Shown here in pieces: positions 15,255-24,147 of a stretch of 37,331 nt of DNA (positions within the stretch are counted from its first letter, which is position 1; every line of letters starts with the position of its first letter). The stretch lies in contig UQYF01000025.1 of the NCBI GenBank assembly GCA_900545175.1, positions 1-37,331 of the forward strand. The letters run 5' to 3'. This DNA comes from an uncultured Eubacteriales bacterium (GTDB lineage Bacteria; Bacillota; Clostridia; Lachnospirales; Lachnospiraceae). The notes under the pieces were generated by a model. That model ran no database searches. It saw only the letters and a list, made by a program, of their open reading frames with translations, and was not told the DNA's origin. A program made the position numbers and the translations under genes.

Positions 15255-15416
15255 GTAAAGCGGACATTCGCAATCCGCTTTCGCTGCTTGCTCATGAACG
15301 CAGTCGCTTTGCGAACTGTCAGTGGGAGCTTTTAACTCCAACTGACATAAGCATCTCCCTTACCCACCGCTTAGTGCTCTACACATTTGAAGCTGGGGAT
15401 TGCTTATTCTGCGTTC
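15255..15416 (+). repeat. Structured intergenic repeat R2, long copy
   Basis: Inverted partner of 12621-12691. The outer parts (15255-15312 and 15404-15416) are identical to the short copy; 91 bases (15313-15403) are extra. The extra part contains a strong hairpin, GTCAGTGGGAG paired with CTCCAACTGAC (one mismatch) around CTTTTAA at 15318-15346. The left end contains AAAGCGGA/TCCGCTTT. A 134-residue ORF crosses this region but lacks a ribosome binding site and sensible composition. The rest of 15014-15549 holds the tRNA promoter and no gene. Confidence 0.85.
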
Positions 15417-15549
15417 AAGGTGCATAGCCGGAAGTTATGTGCGAGATCTGGTTAAATAATGTCAGAAAGAATACAGAATAGAATAGCGTAGGTCAGCCGA
15501 TGCGTTTCATGACGCATTGGTGCCTTTTGCGGAAGACGGAGGTTAATGT

Positions 15550-16836
15550 ATGAGATTAAAGGTAAGCAGACCCGGGACAGGGAATGCGCAGACTGACAGC
15601 AAGGAAACGGAGGATGATAATATGTCAGAAAGCGGGAAAAACGCAGCACATAGAGAAGGCAGCCAACATGGGAGGTTCACATGGAACATCAAGTATCTGA
15701 CAGTATGCCTTTACGCAGTGCTTGTTGTGCTTGCGAGTGTACTTATAATAAAAGCTGTAATAGACTGGGACAATGTAATGCTGCACATCAAGGGAGCCAT
15801 GAACGTGCTGTCACCATTTCTGTGGGGTGCATTTATAGCATTTCTTATCAATCCTCTCGTCAAATTGTTTGACAATAAGATATTCGGAAAAATAAAGCCG
15901 CTGAAAAAACATGATAAGCCTCGGAAGATGCTGTCTTTGTTAATGTCATATCTCCTTGTCATATTTGTGGTGGTTATTATGTTCGTATACCTGCTTCCAC
16001 AGATAGGAACAAGCCTCACTGAGATCGTGAATCAGGTGCCGGTATGGATAGCGGAGGTGAATAACGGACTCCTCAGGTTCGAGGAGGATCACCCTGATTT
16101 TGACTATGATATAATCAATGACTTTTTTAACGGTATTACTCCACAGCTTATGGAGTTCTCCAAAAATGTAGTGACTAATGTAGTACCTATGATTTTTACC
16201 ACATCAATATCTGTTGTGAAGGGGCTGCTGAATGTACTGATTGCATTTATTGTGAGCGTATATATGGTATCGGACAAGAAGCTTCTTGCAAGGGGCTTCA
16301 AGAGGGTTCTCTACAGTGTGGCATCAGAGAAGGCAGGGGATGTGATAATGGAGACACTGCGTGAATGTTACCACATATTCAGCCAGTTTGTACTCGGAAA
16401 GACGGTTGACTCATTCATAATAGGATGGATATGTTTCTTCCTTATGACAATACTCAGGCTTCCGTTTACACCTATTATAAGCCTTATAGTCGGAATTACG
16501 AACATGATACCGTACTTTGGACCATTTATCGGTGCTGTTCCGGGAGTTGTTCTTATACTGATGGTTGATCCGATAAAGGCAATCATATTCACAGTGCTGA
16601 TTATTGTGGTACAGCAGTTCGACGGACTGTATCTTGGACCTAGAATCCTCGGAGAGACAGTTGGACTTCGACCTCTATGGATAATATTTGCCATCACCGT
16701 CGGCGGAAGTATAGGAGGCGTTGTGGGAATGTTTCTTGGAGTGCCGGTGGTTGCCGTGTTCGCATATCTTATAGACAAGCTGCTAAATAAGCTGGTTCGT
16801 AAGAAAAATGTTGATATTAGTGGGAAAATAGATTAG
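15550..16836 (+). CDS. AI-2E family (PerM/YtvI-like) membrane transporter
   Basis: 428 residues. The N-terminal 45 are hydrophilic, then about seven to eight TM helices follow in the layout of this family: paired helices at about 50-75 and 80-105, another near 130-150, a long soluble loop (150-215), and a C-terminal group holding the conserved ITNMIPYFGPFIGAVPG and PRILGETVGLRPLW motifs. Family members export small molecules or act as Na+/H+ antiporters; the AI-2 name does not fix the substrate. Two starts are possible: 15550 with CGGAGG seven bases upstream and an internal ATG at 15622 also with CGGAGG. I keep the longer form. It is a single gene after repeat R2, with a separate gap before ugd. 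Confidence 0.85.
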   Translation: MRLKVSRPGTGNAQTDSKETEDDNMSESGKNAAHREGSQHGRFTWNIKYLTVCLYAVLVVLASVLIIKAVIDWDNVMLHIKGAMNVLSPFLWGAFIAFLINPLVKLFDNKIFGKIKPLKKHDKPRKMLSLLMSYLLVIFVVVIMFVYLLPQIGTSLTEIVNQVPVWIAEVNNGLLRFEEDHPDFDYDIINDFFNGITPQLMEFSKNVVTNVVPMIFTTSISVVKGLLNVLIAFIVSVYMVSDKKLLARGFKRVLYSVASEKAGDVIMETLRECYHIFSQFVLGKTVDSFIIGWICFFLMTILRLPFTPIISLIVGITNMIPYFGPFIGAVPGVVLILMVDPIKAIIFTVLIIVVQQFDGLYLGPRILGETVGLRPLWIIFAITVGGSIGGVVGMFLGVPVVAVFAYLIDKLLNKLVRKKNVDISGKID

Positions 16837-16956
16837 AATTAGAAAAGCTTGATACTATATGGTATAAGGAGAAACTGCCGGATTACAATAAATAAGGCAT
16901 CAAAATTAATATATTTTATGAATGCCTGATAAAAAATGATATGAAAGGAAACAGTT

Positions 16957-18123
16957 ATGAACATTGTAGTAGTAGGAGCAGGATATGTAGGGCTTTCAAA
17001 TGCCGTGCTTCTCGCACAGCATAATCATGTTGTTGCATGTGATATTATGGAGAAAAAGGTGAAGCTGATTAATGATAGGAAGTCACCGATTGTTGATAAG
17101 GAGCTTGAAGATTATCTTGCAAATACAGAGCTTGATCTTACTGCAACAACTAATGCAGCAGGTGCATACAATGATGCGGATTATATTATAATAGCAACAT
17201 CCACTAATTATGACGAGAACAGAAATTATTTCGATACCGGTTCGGTTGAGAGCGTGATAAGAGCCGTTAAGGAATCGGGGACCAAGGCTACGATGGTAGT
17301 CAAGTCTACGATACCGGTTGGATTTATCAAGGATATGAAGGCTAAGTATGAGATAGACAATATAATATTCTCCCCTGAATTTTTGAGAGAGGGAAGAGCA
17401 TTATATGATAATCTGTATCCATCAAGAATTGTTGTCGGTGAGAAGTCTGAGCGCGCAAGAATATTTGCAGAGCTTCTTAAGCAGGGAGCTAAGAAGGAGG
17501 ATATTCCTGTCTTATTTACTGACTCTACGGAGGCAGAGGCAATCAAGCTTTTTGCTAATACATATCTTGCAATGAGAGTAGCGTATTTTAACGAGCTTGA
17601 TACTTATGCATCCGCAAAGGGACTTAATGCAAAGCAGATTATTGACGGAATAAGCCTTGACCCTAGAATCGGAACACATTATAACAATCCATCCTTCGGC
17701 TATGGCGGATATTGCCTTCCTAAGGATACTAAGCAGCTTAAGGCTGATTACGAAGGTGTTCCTAACAGCCTTATCGGTGCGATAGTAGAGTCTAACAGCG
17801 TGAGGATGGATTATATTGCAGATGAGATACTTAAAAAGAATCCTAAGACAGTAGGTGTGTACAGACTTACAATGAAGACAGGCTCAGATAACTTCAGACA
17901 GTCTGCCATATTCGGTGTTATTGACAGATTAAAAAAGAATGGTACAGATGTTATTGTATATGAGCCGGTTGTGACTGATGACCAATATCAGGGCATGGCT
18001 GTGGAAAATGATTTTGAAAAATTCGCTTTTAAGGCAGATGTCATTATAGCTAATCGTATGGATGAAAAGCTTAAAGATGCAGCAGATAAAGTATACACAA
18101 GAGATATATTTAAGAGAGATTAA
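16957..18123 (+). CDS. ugd: UDP-glucose 6-dehydrogenase
   Basis: 388 residues, the short UGDH type. It oxidises UDP-glucose twice with NAD+ to UDP-glucuronate in the cytoplasm. The Rossmann motif VGAGYVG is at 6-12, SPEFLREGRA at 139-148, and the catalytic cysteine motif GYGGYCLPKD (C253) at 248-257. Preceded by AAAGGAAAC seven or so bases before the ATG. It begins the polysaccharide gene run and is followed after 65 bases by glf. In the 120-base gap before it there is an extended -10-like TGGTATAAG (16860-16868) and an AGGCAT/ATGCCT inverted repeat (16895-16927). Its product implies an acidic sugar in the exported glycan or further conversion, though no dedicated GlcA transferase is evident. 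Confidence 0.95.
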   Translation: MNIVVVGAGYVGLSNAVLLAQHNHVVACDIMEKKVKLINDRKSPIVDKELEDYLANTELDLTATTNAAGAYNDADYIIIATSTNYDENRNYFDTGSVESVIRAVKESGTKATMVVKSTIPVGFIKDMKAKYEIDNIIFSPEFLREGRALYDNLYPSRIVVGEKSERARIFAELLKQGAKKEDIPVLFTDSTEAEAIKLFANTYLAMRVAYFNELDTYASAKGLNAKQIIDGISLDPRIGTHYNNPSFGYGGYCLPKDTKQLKADYEGVPNSLIGAIVESNSVRMDYIADEILKKNPKTVGVYRLTMKTGSDNFRQSAIFGVIDRLKKNGTDVIVYEPVVTDDQYQGMAVENDFEKFAFKADVIIANRMDEKLKDAADKVYTRDIFKRD

Positions 18124-18188
18124 TATGGTACCAAGCATTTGTATGCGCAGGGCATAAGAAGCGGCAGCACCGCAGAAACGGAGACAAT

Positions 18189-19319
18189 ATGGCTAAGAAA
18201 TATGATTATCTTATAGTCGGAGCAGGACTTTTTGGAGCAGTATTTGCACATGAGGCTAAGAAAGCAGGAAAGAATTGCCTTGTGATTGACAAGAGACCAC
18301 AGATAGCAGGAAATATATATACAGAGAACGTGCATGGAATCAATGTACATAAGTATGGGGCGCACATTTTCCACACGTCCAATAAGGAAGTATGGGATTA
18401 TGTTAACCGGTTCGCAGAGTTCAACAATTACATCAATTCCCCTGTGGCGGTATACAAGGATGAGACATATAATCTTCCTTTTAATATGAATACTTTCAGC
18501 AGGATGTGGGGTATAAGGACACCGCAGGAAGCTAAGGATATTATTGAGAGGCAGGTTAAGGAGCTTAACATTACAGAGCCGAAGAACCTTGAGGAGCAGG
18601 CACTCTCACTTGTTGGAACGGACGTATATACCAAGCTTATCAAGGGATACACAGAGAAGCAGTGGGGACGTGACTGCAAGGAGCTTCCTTCATTTATTAT
18701 AAAGAGGCTGCCACTTAGATTTGTATATGATAACAATTACTTTAATGACAGATATCAGGGTATACCTGTAGGCGGATATACGGCCATTATTGAAAAGCTT
18801 CTTGATGGCACGGAGGTTATGCTCAACACTGATTTCCTTGCACAGGAGAACAGGGCAGCGCTCACGGAGCAGGCAGATAAGATTATCTACACAGGCCAGA
18901 TAGACCAGTATTTCGATTATAAGCTTGGTGTTCTTGAGTACAGAAGTGTCCGCTTTGAGACAGAGGAGCTTGATATGGCTAACTTCCAGGGTAATGCCGT
19001 AGTCAACTACACAGAACGTGAGGTACCGTACACAAGAATCATTGAGCATAAGCATTTTGAGAAGCTTGGACAGGCAGGTGGTCCGGAGGATGTACCTGTA
19101 ACTGTCATTTCAAGGGAGTACTCAAGCGAGTGGAAGCAGGGTGATGAGCCGTATTATCCTGTCAACAATGACAAGAACAATGAACTCTATGCAAAGTATG
19201 CTGAGCTTGCGGCACAGGAGAAGAATGTCATATTCGGAGGAAGACTTGGACAGTACAAGTATTACGATATGGACAAGGTTATAGCCGAAGCACTTAAGAT
19301 GGCAGAGAAATTATTGTAA
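18189..19319 (+). CDS. glf: UDP-galactopyranose mutase
   Basis: 376-residue flavoenzyme converting UDP-galactopyranose to UDP-galactofuranose through a flavin-sugar adduct. FAD-binding GAGLFG is at 11-16 with the following IDKR. The signature GAHIFHTSNKEVW and the YTEKQWGRDCKELP block carry the conserved Lys, Trp and Arg that bind the UDP-sugar. Length and motifs match bacterial Glf. The presence of this gene is the main proof that the locus makes galactofuranose, which the two GlfT2-like enzymes would use. It is followed by the exporter genes after 23 bases, indicating one operon. Confidence 0.97.
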   Translation: MAKKYDYLIVGAGLFGAVFAHEAKKAGKNCLVIDKRPQIAGNIYTENVHGINVHKYGAHIFHTSNKEVWDYVNRFAEFNNYINSPVAVYKDETYNLPFNMNTFSRMWGIRTPQEAKDIIERQVKELNITEPKNLEEQALSLVGTDVYTKLIKGYTEKQWGRDCKELPSFIIKRLPLRFVYDNNYFNDRYQGIPVGGYTAIIEKLLDGTEVMLNTDFLAQENRAALTEQADKIIYTGQIDQYFDYKLGVLEYRSVRFETEELDMANFQGNAVVNYTEREVPYTRIIEHKHFEKLGQAGGPEDVPVTVISREYSSEWKQGDEPYYPVNNDKNNELYAKYAELAAQEKNVIFGGRLGQYKYYDMDKVIAEALKMAEKLL

Positions 19320-19342
19320 AAATATAAGCTGGGGACTGTAAA

Positions 19343-20122
19343 GTGAGATTTTTTAAAGATTTAGCTAAATATAGCAAATATACTTTTTTTTCAGCGAAGG
19401 CTACGCTGAAATCGGAGGTGGCCAACTCATATCTTAACTGGATATGGTGGCTGCTTGAACCTTTCTTTTATATGATAACCTACAGTATTGTGTTCGGACT
19501 TATACTTGGCGATGGAATACAGTACTATCCATTATTTATATACCTGGGTCTTATTTTGTGGAATTTCCATGATAGAACCATAAGGGAAAGCGTGAGTCTT
19601 ATCAGGATGAATCAGAGCATAGTGGATAAGGTATATCTTCCGAAGTTCGTGCTGCTGCTTGTAAGGATTCTTGTCAACGGGTTTAAGATGCTTCTTGCAA
19701 TAGGTGTGCTGACTATACTTATGCTTTACTTTAACGTAAGAATCAATTCCAGCCTTATATATATTGTGGTTCCTTTGATGGTTATGTGCGTCCTTACATT
19801 TGGCATGGGTACAATACTGCTGCATTTTGGTGTATTTGTTGAAGATTTACAGTATGTGATATCAATACTGCTGCAGATTATATTTTTTGCGAATGGTATT
19901 TTTTATGATGTGGAGCAGACGATACCGGCACCTTTTGGCGGATGGATTGCAAGGTTCAATCCTATGACATCGATCATAACTGCGGCCAGGGATGCCATGC
20001 TGTACGGAAGGATTACACATGTGAAGGATATGGCGGTGTGGCTGGTAGTTGGAGCTGTTCTGTCTATAATAGGAATAGCGCTTATGTATAAGAATGAAAA
20101 TAACTATGTAAAGGTGATTTAA
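19343..20122 (+). CDS. ABC-2 polysaccharide exporter permease (Wzm/TagG-like)
   Basis: 259 residues with about six TM helices and the ABC-2 export layout. The N-terminal amphipathic segment with NSYLNWIWWLLEP is characteristic of Wzm/TagG proteins. The translation starts at GTG with a weak upstream GGGG. Its stop overlaps the ATG of the ATPase by one base (TAATG), giving tight translational coupling and a balanced subunit ratio. It would move a lipid-linked, finished glycan across the membrane. No Wzx/Wzy genes are present, in line with ABC-dependent export. Confidence 0.9.
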   Translation: MRFFKDLAKYSKYTFFSAKATLKSEVANSYLNWIWWLLEPFFYMITYSIVFGLILGDGIQYYPLFIYLGLILWNFHDRTIRESVSLIRMNQSIVDKVYLPKFVLLLVRILVNGFKMLLAIGVLTILMLYFNVRINSSLIYIVVPLMVMCVLTFGMGTILLHFGVFVEDLQYVISILLQIIFFANGIFYDVEQTIPAPFGGWIARFNPMTSIITAARDAMLYGRITHVKDMAVWLVVGAVLSIIGIALMYKNENNYVKVI

Positions 20123-20877
20123 TGGGGATGGATGTACTAACACGGCAGGATTCGATTACTGTTGAGAATCTGTATATTGAATATAAGAGCATGAATGCGT
20201 TTTCCATACAGAAGAATCTGTTCCGGTTCTGGAAGCAGAAGAATGAATCCTTTCAGGCAGTAAAGGGAGTCAGCTTTTCGGTTAAAGAGGGCGAAATCAT
20301 TGGAATAATCGGGCGCAATGGAAGCGGTAAGTCAACCATGCTTAAGGCGATTGCAGGTGTTTTCTGTCCTGATAAGGGTAAGATTGACCTTCATGGACAT
20401 TCGGTTTCGCTGCTGTCGCTGGGGGTTGGTTTCCAGGTTGAGATGACAGGACGTGAGAATATCATGCTGTCCGGAATGCTCATGGGATTTTCAGAGGAGT
20501 TTGTCAGGGAGAAGATACCGGAGATAGTTGAGTTCGCAGATCTTGGAGAGTTCATCGATTATCCGGTAAAGACATACTCAAGCGGTATGTTTTCGAAGCT
20601 TGGTTTTGCCATAACGGTCGTCCTAGAGACAGATATATTCCTTATAGATGAGGTACTAAGCGTAGGTGACGAGCAGTTCCAGCGCAAGAGCTTTAATAAG
20701 ATGCAAAGCCTCATAAACAGCAAGGACAGGACGGTAGTCATAGTTTCACATGATATAGAGGCGCTAAAGAGCCTGTGCGACCGTGTGATATGGATGCATG
20801 AGGGCAGGTTGATGAAAATTGGTGATACAGAGGATGTGCTTATGGAATACATCGAGTATATGCACCAGGAGGAATAG
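20122..20877 (+). CDS. ABC polysaccharide exporter ATPase (Wzt/TagH-like, no C-terminal glycan-binding domain)
   Basis: 251-residue ATPase with Walker A GRNGSGKS (64-71), signature TYSSGMFSKLGFA (151-163), Walker B IFLIDEVLSVGD (172-183) and the switch His at 210. The N-terminal 45 residues before the ABC fold and the Wzt-type VLSVGDEQFQRKS sequence place it with polysaccharide exporters. It ends right after the ABC core. The extra C-terminal domain that reads capped glycans in some Wzt proteins is absent, as in exporters of uncapped galactan (for example Klebsiella O2a). A second in-frame ATG sits at 20128. Confidence 0.9.
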   Translation: MGMDVLTRQDSITVENLYIEYKSMNAFSIQKNLFRFWKQKNESFQAVKGVSFSVKEGEIIGIIGRNGSGKSTMLKAIAGVFCPDKGKIDLHGHSVSLLSLGVGFQVEMTGRENIMLSGMLMGFSEEFVREKIPEIVEFADLGEFIDYPVKTYSSGMFSKLGFAITVVLETDIFLIDEVLSVGDEQFQRKSFNKMQSLINSKDRTVVIVSHDIEALKSLCDRVIWMHEGRLMKIGDTEDVLMEYIEYMHQEE

Positions 20878-20887
20878 AGGAGTTATT

Positions 20888-22264
20888 ATGCCGGAGAAAG
20901 TATCAGTTATAGTCACAGTCTATGATAGAAATGAACTGATTGACAGATGTATGGAGTCCATAACCGGGCAGACACTTAGTGATATTGAGATTCTGTGTAT
21001 CAGCAGCTTGGAAAAAAAGAATAAAAAGTGCATTGACGACTGGTGCACTAGAGATTCAAGAGTCAGGCAGATAGACACAAGCCTGTATATGACCGCAGCA
21101 GAGGCGCTGAATGCTGCGATAGACATTGCAGGCGGGGAATATATAGCTTTTATTGATACGGATGATTATTATTATGAGAAGAACGCACTTGAACTGCTTG
21201 CCGATGCATGCGCAAAGAACAACACAGATATTGCGGGGGCAGGCATTGTTGAGGTGAATATGTTCAATGCTGACGTGCGCACGCAGTTTGACGGAATATA
21301 TTCAGGATATGTTTTTGAAAAGGATGGGGTGACGGAGTACAGGGAATATGCATGCGATTATGGTTATAAGAGATTTCTTTACAGAAGACAGTTCCTTGTG
21401 GATAATAACATTCTGTTTCCGCCATTTGAGTATATGTATGACAATGTGTTTATAGTCAGGGCTATGGTGGCGGCAGGCAGGTTTGCTTCTGTAAGCAGGG
21501 TACTGTATGCACAGATGGCACCGCGTCCGGTGGTCTGGACGGACAGAGTAGCCAATGATATACTAAGGGCACTTTGCATGAATCTTAGGAGCGCAGCCGA
21601 GTGTGATATAGAAGGGCTTAAGACACTCACAATAAACAGGATATTGAGGGAGTATGTATTTATAATTAAAGATCATACGGTTCCCGGAAATCCGGAAATG
21701 CTTGATATTATGGCAGAGCTTGAGGATATTCCATATGGCAGTCTTGAGGATGTGAATCTTAAGCTTGCAGGAATGCCGGAGGGAGATATAAGATTTCTTG
21801 ATGGACATGTTTACAAAAGGATATCTTCTGTTATACTTGGGATGATTATTGACCATAAGACATGTATAGAGCATGATCTTAACTGTGAGAAAGACAGGAT
21901 AATCAATCAGAATAGTGTACTTGCTGAGAATTACAACAGGGTATGTTCTGAAAATGCGGGGTTAGCGCAGAAGGTGGCACGATTAAATGCAAGGATGAAG
22001 CTGTATGATAATAATAATGACAACAGTGCCGGGCGGATACAGCAGTTAGAAGCAGAGCTTGCGGACAGCAATGCACAGATAGAGATTCTTAAAAAGAGAG
22101 GGAAATCGCCGGCTTTTTATATAGGAAGAATATTTACGTTTATACCGGAGAAGCTGCATGAAGCTTTTTCTAAGACCAGGATTTCATGTGTCAATAAAAA
22201 AGATATACTGTACTGGGCATTGGTGGTATATTTTACCTATTTTATTTATAAGCTGGCATTTTAA
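20888..22264 (+). CDS. GT2 glycosyltransferase with coiled-coil and C-terminal TM tail
   Basis: 458 residues. A GT-A fold family 2 domain occupies about 1-230: VSVIVTVYDRNELIDRCMES at the start and the DxD motif FIDTDD near 89-93 for metal-nucleotide binding. A middle region of unclear role follows, then a predicted coiled coil (about 355-405, with AENYNRVCSENAGLAQKVAR and IQQLEAELADSNAQIEILKK). It ends in one TM helix (about 435-455). The donor and acceptor are unknown; position right after Wzt suggests it starts or extends the exported chain, and the coiled coil may tether it to a complex at the membrane. Start chosen at 20888, where AGAGGAG precedes; the open frame extends upstream inside wzt without meaning. 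Confidence 0.85.
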   Translation: MPEKVSVIVTVYDRNELIDRCMESITGQTLSDIEILCISSLEKKNKKCIDDWCTRDSRVRQIDTSLYMTAAEALNAAIDIAGGEYIAFIDTDDYYYEKNALELLADACAKNNTDIAGAGIVEVNMFNADVRTQFDGIYSGYVFEKDGVTEYREYACDYGYKRFLYRRQFLVDNNILFPPFEYMYDNVFIVRAMVAAGRFASVSRVLYAQMAPRPVVWTDRVANDILRALCMNLRSAAECDIEGLKTLTINRILREYVFIIKDHTVPGNPEMLDIMAELEDIPYGSLEDVNLKLAGMPEGDIRFLDGHVYKRISSVILGMIIDHKTCIEHDLNCEKDRIINQNSVLAENYNRVCSENAGLAQKVARLNARMKLYDNNNDNSAGRIQQLEAELADSNAQIEILKKRGKSPAFYIGRIFTFIPEKLHEAFSKTRISCVNKKDILYWALVVYFTYFIYKLAF

Positions 22265-22297
22265 ACAAAGCACATTATATGCATGGAGGAAACAGAA

Positions 22298-24082
22298 GTG
22301 ATTTTACAGAATATACAGTTGCCACAGGATGATATATGCGATAAGTATGACATGTATTTCCACAGAGAGGGAGAAGTGTTCTACCTTAAAGAGGGAGAAG
22401 TAGAATTCAATAAAGGTGGAGTGTGTGTACTTGACACATACTTTAACGGTATATCTATCGATAAGTGGAAGAAATACACCAATATCGGTAAAATCACTGC
22501 GAAAATCCGCCTTAAGGGACGTTTTAAGGTGTGGACAGGCTATGTGTACAGAGTGTCACCTACGGATATCAGGCGCATTATCACCTACAGAACCGTTGTC
22601 GAGTCGGATGGCCGGACAGAGCTTACCATTCCGTTTGAGGATGGCAGGGGAATGCTCTATATGCAGATGGAAGCGCTGAGTGATACAGGTGTGTTCTATG
22701 GCGGAACATATAATACAGAAGTGGAAAGTGAAAGAAATGTCAGGATAGGTATCGGAATATGTACTTTCAAGCGTGAGGAATTTATAACGAAGAATATAGG
22801 GATTCTCAATGAGAGAGTGTTTGAAAACAGCAGTTCAATGCTCAACGGACACCTTGAGGTATTCATTTCCGACAATGGAAAGACTCTGGATATAGACAGG
22901 CTTTCAAGTGAACATATACATATGTTCCGGAACAAGAATACCGGAGGTGCAGGCGGATTCACAAGAACTCTTATAGAGATGTGGTCCGGTAATAAGGAGT
23001 ATAAGCTTACGCATGCACTTCTCATGGATGATGATATTCTTCTTGATGTCGGATCCTTAGAGAGAACCTACAGGATACTGTCCATTGTGAAGGATGAATA
23101 TATTGATACATTCATCGGAGGAGCTATGCTTCGCAATGACAATAAGGATGTGCAGGAGGAGGCAGGTGCAAGCTGGAATGCAGGAAAGCTCATATCCTAT
23201 AAGAAAGGACTTTCGCTTCTGGATACTGAGCCGTGTCTTTACAATGAGAGTGAGGAACGCTATGAGTTCAATGCATGGTGGTACTGCTGTTTTCCTATGA
23301 CGGTTGTAAATGATAAAAATCTTCCGCTTCCTATTTTTATAAGAGGTGATGACCTTGAGTATGGTCTTAGGAATATGAAGAATCTCATTCTGATGAATGG
23401 TATATGCGTATGGCATGAACCGTTCGAGAATAAGTATTCATCATTCTTAAATTACTATATCACACGAAATATGTTTATAGACAATGCATTCCATTTTCCG
23501 GATTATGGTGCAGGGGATGCTGTCAAGGATTTTTCATTGCTGGCTCTCAGGGAGATACTTCTTTACAGATATAAGAATGCAAGGCTTCTGATGCGCGGTG
23601 TTGAAGATTTTCTTAAAGGAGTTGATTTTTTCCTGGAGACGGACGGTGAGAAGCTGCACAAGGAGATAATGTCCGGAGGGTACAGGATGGAAGATCCGGA
23701 GAAGCTTGGACGCAAGGTATATTTAAGGGATTACGAAGAAATACTTTTTAAGGATGACAGCCGCAAACATAAGATAATAAGAGCACTCAACATGAATGGA
23801 CACTGGGCTCCGGTAAAGAAGGATACTGTTACGGTGTCAATGTCGCAGGTGAACACTTCTAATAACTACCGGGTACGAGAGGTTATCAATTATGATATCA
23901 TATCCGGCAAGATTTTCATAACAAAAAAGGATAACAAGGAGATGTTCTCATGTCTTATGAAGTTTATCGGATTGAGGATAAAGCTTAGATTTAAGTATAA
24001 TAAGGCGAAGAATGACTTTATTTCAAGAGGGGATGAGCTTAAGTCACTGGATTTCTGGAAGAAGTATCTTGAACTGAACTGA
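22298..24082 (+). CDS. GlfT2-like galactofuranosyltransferase (first copy)
   Basis: About 594 residues. Mycobacterial GlfT2 (about 637) is the model: an N-terminal beta-rich domain (about 1-140), a GT-A domain with ICTFKREEF (about 154-162), NKNTGGAGGFTRT (212-224), metal-binding DDD (244-246), WWYCC (327-331), RGDD (349-352) and a catalytic-region WH pair (372-373), then a C-terminal helical part. It would add Galf from UDP-Galf, probably processively, to a lipid-linked acceptor. The frame opens at an ATG at 22283, but that ATG lies across GGAGGA, which serves as ribosome binding site for a GTG at 22298; the second copy also starts at the aligned position. Encoded with glf, the source of its donor. 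Confidence 0.85.
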   Translation: MILQNIQLPQDDICDKYDMYFHREGEVFYLKEGEVEFNKGGVCVLDTYFNGISIDKWKKYTNIGKITAKIRLKGRFKVWTGYVYRVSPTDIRRIITYRTVVESDGRTELTIPFEDGRGMLYMQMEALSDTGVFYGGTYNTEVESERNVRIGIGICTFKREEFITKNIGILNERVFENSSSMLNGHLEVFISDNGKTLDIDRLSSEHIHMFRNKNTGGAGGFTRTLIEMWSGNKEYKLTHALLMDDDILLDVGSLERTYRILSIVKDEYIDTFIGGAMLRNDNKDVQEEAGASWNAGKLISYKKGLSLLDTEPCLYNESEERYEFNAWWYCCFPMTVVNDKNLPLPIFIRGDDLEYGLRNMKNLILMNGICVWHEPFENKYSSFLNYYITRNMFIDNAFHFPDYGAGDAVKDFSLLALREILLYRYKNARLLMRGVEDFLKGVDFFLETDGEKLHKEIMSGGYRMEDPEKLGRKVYLRDYEEILFKDDSRKHKIIRALNMNGHWAPVKKDTVTVSMSQVNTSNNYRVREVINYDIISGKIFITKKDNKEMFSCLMKFIGLRIKLRFKYNKAKNDFISRGDELKSLDFWKKYLELN

Positions 24083-24147
24083 TATCGGATGGCTATATAC
24101 ACTTCATGGATTTTGAAGAACTTAGAGAGTGAAAATGGAGGAACATA

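Noticed and set aside
15023..15427. A 134-residue plus-strand ORF upstream of the AI-2E transporter
   Set aside because: It crosses the tRNA promoter and repeat R2, has no ribosome binding site, and its composition is that of translated repeat sequence.
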